This document shows, piece by piece, positions 58,795 to 64,000 of a DNA stretch of 64,000 nucleotides. Below the pieces are notes generated by a model. It was not told the DNA's origin and made no database searches. It saw only the letters and a program-made list of their open reading frames with translations. The first letter of the stretch is position 1, and every line of letters starts with the position of its first letter. The stretch is from Benincasa hispida (lineage: Eukaryota; Streptophyta; Magnoliopsida; Cucurbitales; Cucurbitaceae): assembly GCF_009727055.1 (NCBI RefSeq), contig NC_052352.1:24904327-24968326 (forward strand), read 5' to 3'. The position numbers and the translations under genes are program-made.

Positions 58795-60895
58795 TGTTGG
58801 ATTTTATGTCCTAAAACTCGTAGTTTGTAAATTAATAAACATATTTTGTTTTGTTTTTCGATAGAGTTGTTATTGAAATTGTAATCTTAAATCCAATAAA
58901 CTAAGGTCCTGAGGCTATTTAATGTAGTTTGAACTTTATGTAGTGAAATAAATGTGGATCAAGTTCAAGTATGTAGCCAACATGATCTATAGTATATGAA
59001 TAAGGTTGGGCACCTTATTCTGGGGACACTATGGATGCGGCCCACTTTGTAGTTAGTATAAACGATGTGATCCTGGATCGTTCATATAGAGATATGTAAG
59101 TGGAGGCATCCTATGCAATGAGTTTTCATAAGACTAAACCATGAAATAGTCACTTTTTACGTTCTAAATGTCGTTTTATATATAAAACTGACTATTTCGT
59201 TAATTGATGACCTAGGTACCTATGAACTCCTGTTCACTCGGAATTATCCTTAGATCTACATAGGTGAGGGCAGCTCATCATCGTTGGCCCAATAAGCCTC
59301 CCATTTCAGGGGTAAGATCGGGTGGATAGCTGGGAACATAGGGTGCAAGACGAAATTCACTCCTACCCGTTATAGAGATAATAGATAGGTTATTCCCTTT
59401 AGTACTAAATCCAGGTCTTGAACAAGGGGCCCCAACCTCTCCTTGGCACGAGAAGGATTCAGTTTATTGGTTGTACCTTAAACCAATTATTCATTAGAGG
59501 ATCAATGGAACTTAAGGAATAAGATGTAGTCTCGGGGATAAAACGGTTTTTATGACCCAGCCGAGATTTCGAACAACCTGTGAAGGATTAGCTTACTAAT
59601 CATGGTTATATCAAATGGACACAAATATATCTATAGTGAGGGGAGTGCAACTACGAGACTTTGGTGGAATGACCCGTTAGTTGACGAATGTTGATTAGCT
59701 CTGTCTAAAGAGTTTAGCCAGCTAATCTCGGATCGTTGGATCCCATGATCTATAGGTCCATTAGGTTCTCCTACTAGCTCATATGGAATAAACTTAGAAC
59801 AGTATGATAGAAACATTCGAATTGTTCGAATTAAGTGAAGAGAGAGAAACCAACAAGTATATGTGATATAGTGTCGGGTTTTTCAGTTTAGAGATACAAC
59901 TTTAATATTTAAATGTGATTTAAATATCAAGAATATGAATACGTTCATATTCGGAAGCTCGGAAATGATGGAAATTGTCAAAGATGTAAAAAGTCAAAGA
60001 ATTGACTTTTGACTTTGAAAAGTTAAACTTTGACCGACCTGATATTCAAATGTGATTTGAATTTCGAGAAAATGAAAGTGAATTCATGCTCGGGAGGTCA
60101 AAATTAGTCAACACGGAAAAAATCATAAAAGTCAAAATATTGACATTTTGGTTAAAGTTTGACTTTGACCAAATAACTATTTTGCCCTTTGACTAAAGTT
60201 AGTGGAAAAATCCAAACTTTTGTTGGATAACTCCACTAACAAAATAGTGGGCTAAGTGTTGACTTATAGTGGCGACATTAAGCCTACTAAGATAGTGGAT
60301 TATACGTGTTGAGTTTCTATGTATTTGGTTCATGCAATTGTTGCATGGCTTTTTTTCAATAAATTGAGCTTTCTATTTTATATTAAAAAATTTTGCTAAT
60401 TTTGCAAAATAGTTTTTCAAAATTGGGCTGAAAAAAGTTTTGCCAATTTTGCAAAATAGTTTTTCAAAAATAGTTTTTCAATTTTGCAAAATAGTCTTTT
60501 CCATATCTTTCTCTCTCTCGGTTTTCTTCATCCATCGGGTCCCACAACACGGTTCTGAGTCCAAAAGATAGTAGGTCAACTCTAGTAGTGGTTCATTCAT
60601 GTTGGGGTCGAGATTCAGCGAGGAAGAGCGGTTTTCGAGAGCTACAAAGTAATTTTAATTATTGTTTTTCCTTCAATTGCCTGCATCTTTTCCTTTAAAT
60701 TAAAAGCAATTAGAGTGTAATTAGGTCCTTATTTCGCTGCGTATGTCTTGAGTTCCATCATTTAGCCTTCCAAAAGTTTGTTGTTTATTATTGTTCGTTG
60801 TTGATTGATTGTTTGGTGATTTATTTGTTGTGTTTTGAGAACAAATATTTGGTCAATTGTTTTTTATGAGATCCTAGTGTATTTGAGTCCTATCA
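58795..60895 (+). mobile_element. Family-A LTR, complete, followed by a primer site
   Basis: TGTTGG at 58795 to 'cctatca' at 60895, 2,101 bp, the most complete copy. A primer site follows two bases later, so this acts as a 5' LTR whose internal region would lie to the right. Only about 130 bp of that remain before another LTR. Confidence 0.8.
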
Positions 60896-60897
60896 GT

Positions 60898-60909
60898 TGG
60901 TATCAGAGT
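60898..60909 (+). other. Initiator-Met tRNA primer binding site (family A)
   Basis: TGGTATCAGAGT, eleven of twelve bases of the usual TGGTATCAGAGC, directly after the LTR. It supports the view that family A is an LTR retrotransposon. Confidence 0.75.
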
Positions 60910-61027
60910 GGGATTTAACTTAATCATTGTTATAAGTAATAGTGGAGGTAGTTCAATGATAAAATTGAAGGAACTCTAATGAGGAGAACCTTGAGCTGAA
61001 GCGGATCGACCAAATTCCATTTTTATT

Positions 61028-62461
61028 GAATATAAAATTTTATAGTAAACAAGTAACAAAATATGTATTTAATTCTAAATTAAAGCATGCTTTAGAAAGA
61101 ATTAAAGGGTTTCAAAAAACCTCACCTTTGAAGACCTTTTCCTCATGTTTTTCCTCGAACAAATCACGAACTCCTTGAAGACCTTCTTCAAGATTAACGT
61201 CGAACAAGATTCAACACTACCACGAACGTTTCCTTAGTATTCTCAGGGTGAGAACCCAGGAATGGTGGGCTCTGGCTATTTTGGATTTTTTAGGGAAAAC
61301 TTAATGTAGAGGAGAAAATTGGAGAACTCTCTCAAAGACTCAAAACCACAGAACTCTTATGTTGTCTCTCTTTCTCAATCTCGATTAACCTCAGCAAGAA
61401 GAAGAAGAAAAAAATTCTTTTCTACTTGCCAAATATAACCACCAAGTAGGTGGAGAGAAAAGAAGGGGAAGGGAGTTGTAACTCCCTTCCTTATTATTCA
61501 AATAATAATAATGTAATTATAAATATGATAACTAACTTATCATATTACATACAATATAAACTATAGTTTCTTTTCTCTTTTATATGGAATTTAATATAAA
61601 TCATATGTATATTAAATTTAACAACTATGAATCCAATTCATAGGAACTATATTTGAATATTATTCAAATACTTGTTTCCTCCCATTAAGCTATAATGTGT
61701 CAAATGCATTATGACAATTATATCACATATAATTGAAACAACTTAATTATATCAAATATAATTTAACCCTCTATTAATTTGAACAATTCAAATTAATCCA
61801 AAAACTGATTCTCAATTAATTCTATTGAGCTACCAAGGGGACCTTATAGACCTGTAGCTTGAAGCTCAAATGGTACATGAATAATCAATTAAACTTTTTA
61901 ATTACATTATTCACCATCCATTGACTGTCGGGTACTCTACTAAAGACCGACAGCTGCACTCTTCACACTACTGATATATTTCTATGTCCATTGGATATAA
62001 CCAATCAACAGTACCATGACCCTTCACAAATAACTCGTAAGTACAGCTAGGCCAAATTACTGTTTTGCCTCTATAGTTACATCTAACTCCTTAAGTACCA
62101 CAGATCCCTTTAATGAACAATAGATCATAGTCCAACTATGACTAAACCCATCTTGGGTCAGGATAAGGTGTGGCGCACATTGTTCAAGTCCCGGAATCAT
62201 CCCTTAAGGGAGCAATTTATCTACTTACCTCTACCTCAGGGAAGGAGTGAATTCCATCTTGTGTAGTTGTGTTCCCAACTCCCCAATCAGACGAATCCCC
62301 AAAATAGTACCCTTTTTGAGTCGATGATCTGGCCACTCTCACCCATACAAATCAAAGGATCACCCTACTAGGCAGGAGTTAACAACTCACTCAAGATTCA
62401 GATCATGTTACTTATGGTCATCCTAGTGAAATATAAGTCTCTATTATGAACGACATTATTG
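61028..62461 (-). mobile_element. Family-A-like LTR, minus strand, front missing
   Basis: The reverse complement carries the same block order as the LTR beginning at 62464: a 'ttgatttgtatgggtgagag' block, 'gattcgtctgattggggag', and 'acttaaggagttagatgta'. About 400 bp of the LTR front are absent at the right side, where the plus-strand LTR begins. Confidence 0.65.
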
Positions 62462-62463
62462 TT

Positions 62464-64000
62464 GGGGTTTGTGCCCTAAAGTCTTGTGTCCAGTAGTTTG
62501 TAAACAACTTTGTACGAACACGTGTGATGTATAATATAAATGATATTTACTTCATTACTGACTTTGCACATTTAGATTTTACCACAAACCAATAAACTTA
62601 ATATCCCTGGTTATCTGTATGTAACTTAAGCATGTATATGGTGACATACAGGTGGAACATGTCTTGAGTGATAACCAAAATGGTCTTTAGTATATGGATA
62701 TAGGAGGGAAACCTTACCTGGTAACGTGACGGATGCGGCTCGCTTTGTGGAATGGTCACAAGTGTTGTGACTTGTCACAGATGGTCTAATCCTAATCATT
62801 CGTGTAGGGGACATGCGAGCGGGGGCGTCCTATACAAAGAATTTGTATAAGACCTGACCAATAAAGTGTTAACGTCTCGTTATATAACATCGTTCATAAC
62901 TAAGACTTCACTTCACTAGGATGATCATAGGTACATGACCTCAATCCTAAGTGAGTTGGGAACTTTTGTGATTGAGGGCGGTTCTTTGATTTGCATGGGC
63001 ACGAGTGGCCAGAACGCCGAGTAAACCTACCATTTTGGGAATTCGTCTGATTTGGGAGCTGGAAAATCAGCTACACAAGATGGAATTCACTTCTTCCCCG
63101 AGGCAGGGGTAAGTAGATAGATAACTCCCTTAACGGCTGATTCAAGGGCTTGAACAATGTGGTGCCACGCAACTTCTCATTGTTCGAGAGGTGTTCACAC
63201 ATAGTAGAACTATTTGTATTGTTCATTAGAGGGATCGGTGGTACTTAAGAAGGAAGATGTAATTACAAGGGCAAAACAGTAAATTAGTCTGCTGTAATTA
63301 CGAGTATCTGTGAAGGGTCATCGTACTGATGATTGGTTATATCCAATGAACATAGAAATATATCTATGGCAAGAAGAGTTCAACTGTCGGTCTTTAGTGG
63401 AATGCCTAGCAGTTAACGGAGTGTGGATATTATGATTAAAGAGTTTAGTTAACTATTCACGTACTGTTGAAGCTTCAAGCCATAGGTCCATAAAGTCTCC
63501 TTGGCAGCTTGGATAAAAGTTGAGAGTAAGTTTTTGGGTCAATTTGAAATGTTCAAATTGACAAGAGGGAGTTCGATTTTATATGATATAATTGAACAAG
63601 TTATTTAAATATGATATAGTTAACATTATGTTTGAGATAAATTAATTTGGAGGAAATTGGATATAAATATGATTTAAGAGGAAAAATATTATAATTAATA
63701 TATGATATTAATTTATAAGCTATGTGATAAGTTCACATTCATTGGACAGTTATGAAGGAAATGGGAAGGCACATCTTCGTTCTAAATAACAGATGAGTGC
63801 ATTATAAGTAGCAGACAGTGTGTTGATCTCGGAGTGCACGGATATTGTGAAAAAGGTAGTGTCATCATTTAGAAAATCAGTGCCTATACGATAGTGATTG
63901 CACGATCGCTTACATATACGATATTGCTAAGCGATCGCATACCGATTACACCATCACGCGCTATTTTCTAAACGATCGTTTACCTTTTTCCTAAGCGATC
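62464..64000 (+). mobile_element. Family-A-like LTR, cut by the window end
   Basis: Starts TGTTGGGGTTTGTGCCC at 62464 and runs to the window edge. It is related to 58795-60895 by block order ('gatgcggctcgctttgtgga', 'ggggacatgcgagcggggg'). It sits head to head with the reverse LTR and probably inserted into it. Confidence 0.65.
63880..64000. repeat. Short 'cgatcg' repeat cluster
   Basis: Repeated 'acgatcgcttac', 'aagcgatcgcat' and 'aaacgatcgtttac' words, several self-complementary. It continues past the window end. Similar words occur at 21720-21810 in the solo LTR. Confidence 0.5.

Larger units (their letters stand above)
50214..60668. repeat. Right arm of a giant inverted repeat
   Basis: Reverse complement of 39171-49402. 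Coding frames here are much longer than in the left arm, so this copy is the better sequence. It contains a 650-N gap at 51389-52038 that lines up with only about 64 bases of the left arm. Confidence 0.9.

Noticed and set aside
58511..58864. 117-residue plus-strand frame
   Set aside because: It crosses the start of the LTR at 58795 and is not kept in the other arm. No domain.

Overview
The window reads as repeat-rich, AT-rich nuclear DNA of a flowering plant. A cucurbit is my best guess, from the style of the LTR and MITE repeats, but the species cannot be fixed from sequence alone. I see one gene with an intact reading frame, a DUF247/UPF0481 membrane protein at 23,309-24,901 (+). Almost everything else is transposable-element sequence, much of it nested and decayed. 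I noticed no tRNA, rRNA or CRISPR feature, and nothing bacterial.

Layout, left half. 1-3.6 kb: two long LTRs of one family (called family A here). 3.6-4.4 kb: degenerate repeat. 4.4-7.8 kb: two LTR-like copies of a Ty3/gypsy element with duplicated tRNA-Asp-type primer sites. 7.85-16.5 kb: a decayed Athila/Tat-type gypsy element (5' LTR, primer site, gag, protease, RT-RNase H, integrase, 3' LTR). 16.5-18.7 kb: a minus-strand LTR with a TATA box. 18.7-20.65 kb: a family-A LTR carrying a MITE. 20.65-22.2 kb: an LTR fragment with a TATA box, then a LINE reverse-transcriptase fragment split by a solo LTR with a clean 5-bp target duplication. 22.5-24.9 kb: the DUF247 gene with a probable 5'-UTR intron. 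25.1-30.5 kb: a near-complete but broken Ty1/copia element on the minus strand, starting about 200 bp after the gene's stop codon.

Layout, right half. 30.8-31.2 kb: a CACTA-type terminus with fold-back subterminal repeats. 31.3-34.7 kb: a family-A LTR with an internal segment amplified to four tandem copies. 34.7-35.6 kb: unidentified. 35.6-36.8 kb: a copia 3'-end relic. 36.8-39.1 kb: AT-rich spacer with MITE-like pieces. 39.17-60.67 kb: an inverted repeat with two arms of about 10 kb around a spacer of about 0.8 kb. Each arm holds an outward-facing family-A LTR and a copy of a gene joining a MuDR-type N-terminus to a plant mobile domain (PMD), the two copies converging. 60.9-64 kb: a primer site and two family-A-like LTRs facing opposite ways, one apparently inserted in the other.

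The most notable result concerns the inverted repeat. The arms differ mainly by one- to three-base insertions and deletions, with few substitutions; reading frames open in the right arm are broken every few tens of bases in the left; and the left arm starts at a 25-N gap. That pattern looks more like uncorrected long-read sequence placed during gap filling, or a fold-back read, than an old natural palindrome, so the structure should be tested before any biological reading. The most interesting biological candidate is the MuDR-PMD fusion, which appears to lack the DDE transposase domain expected between its two halves.
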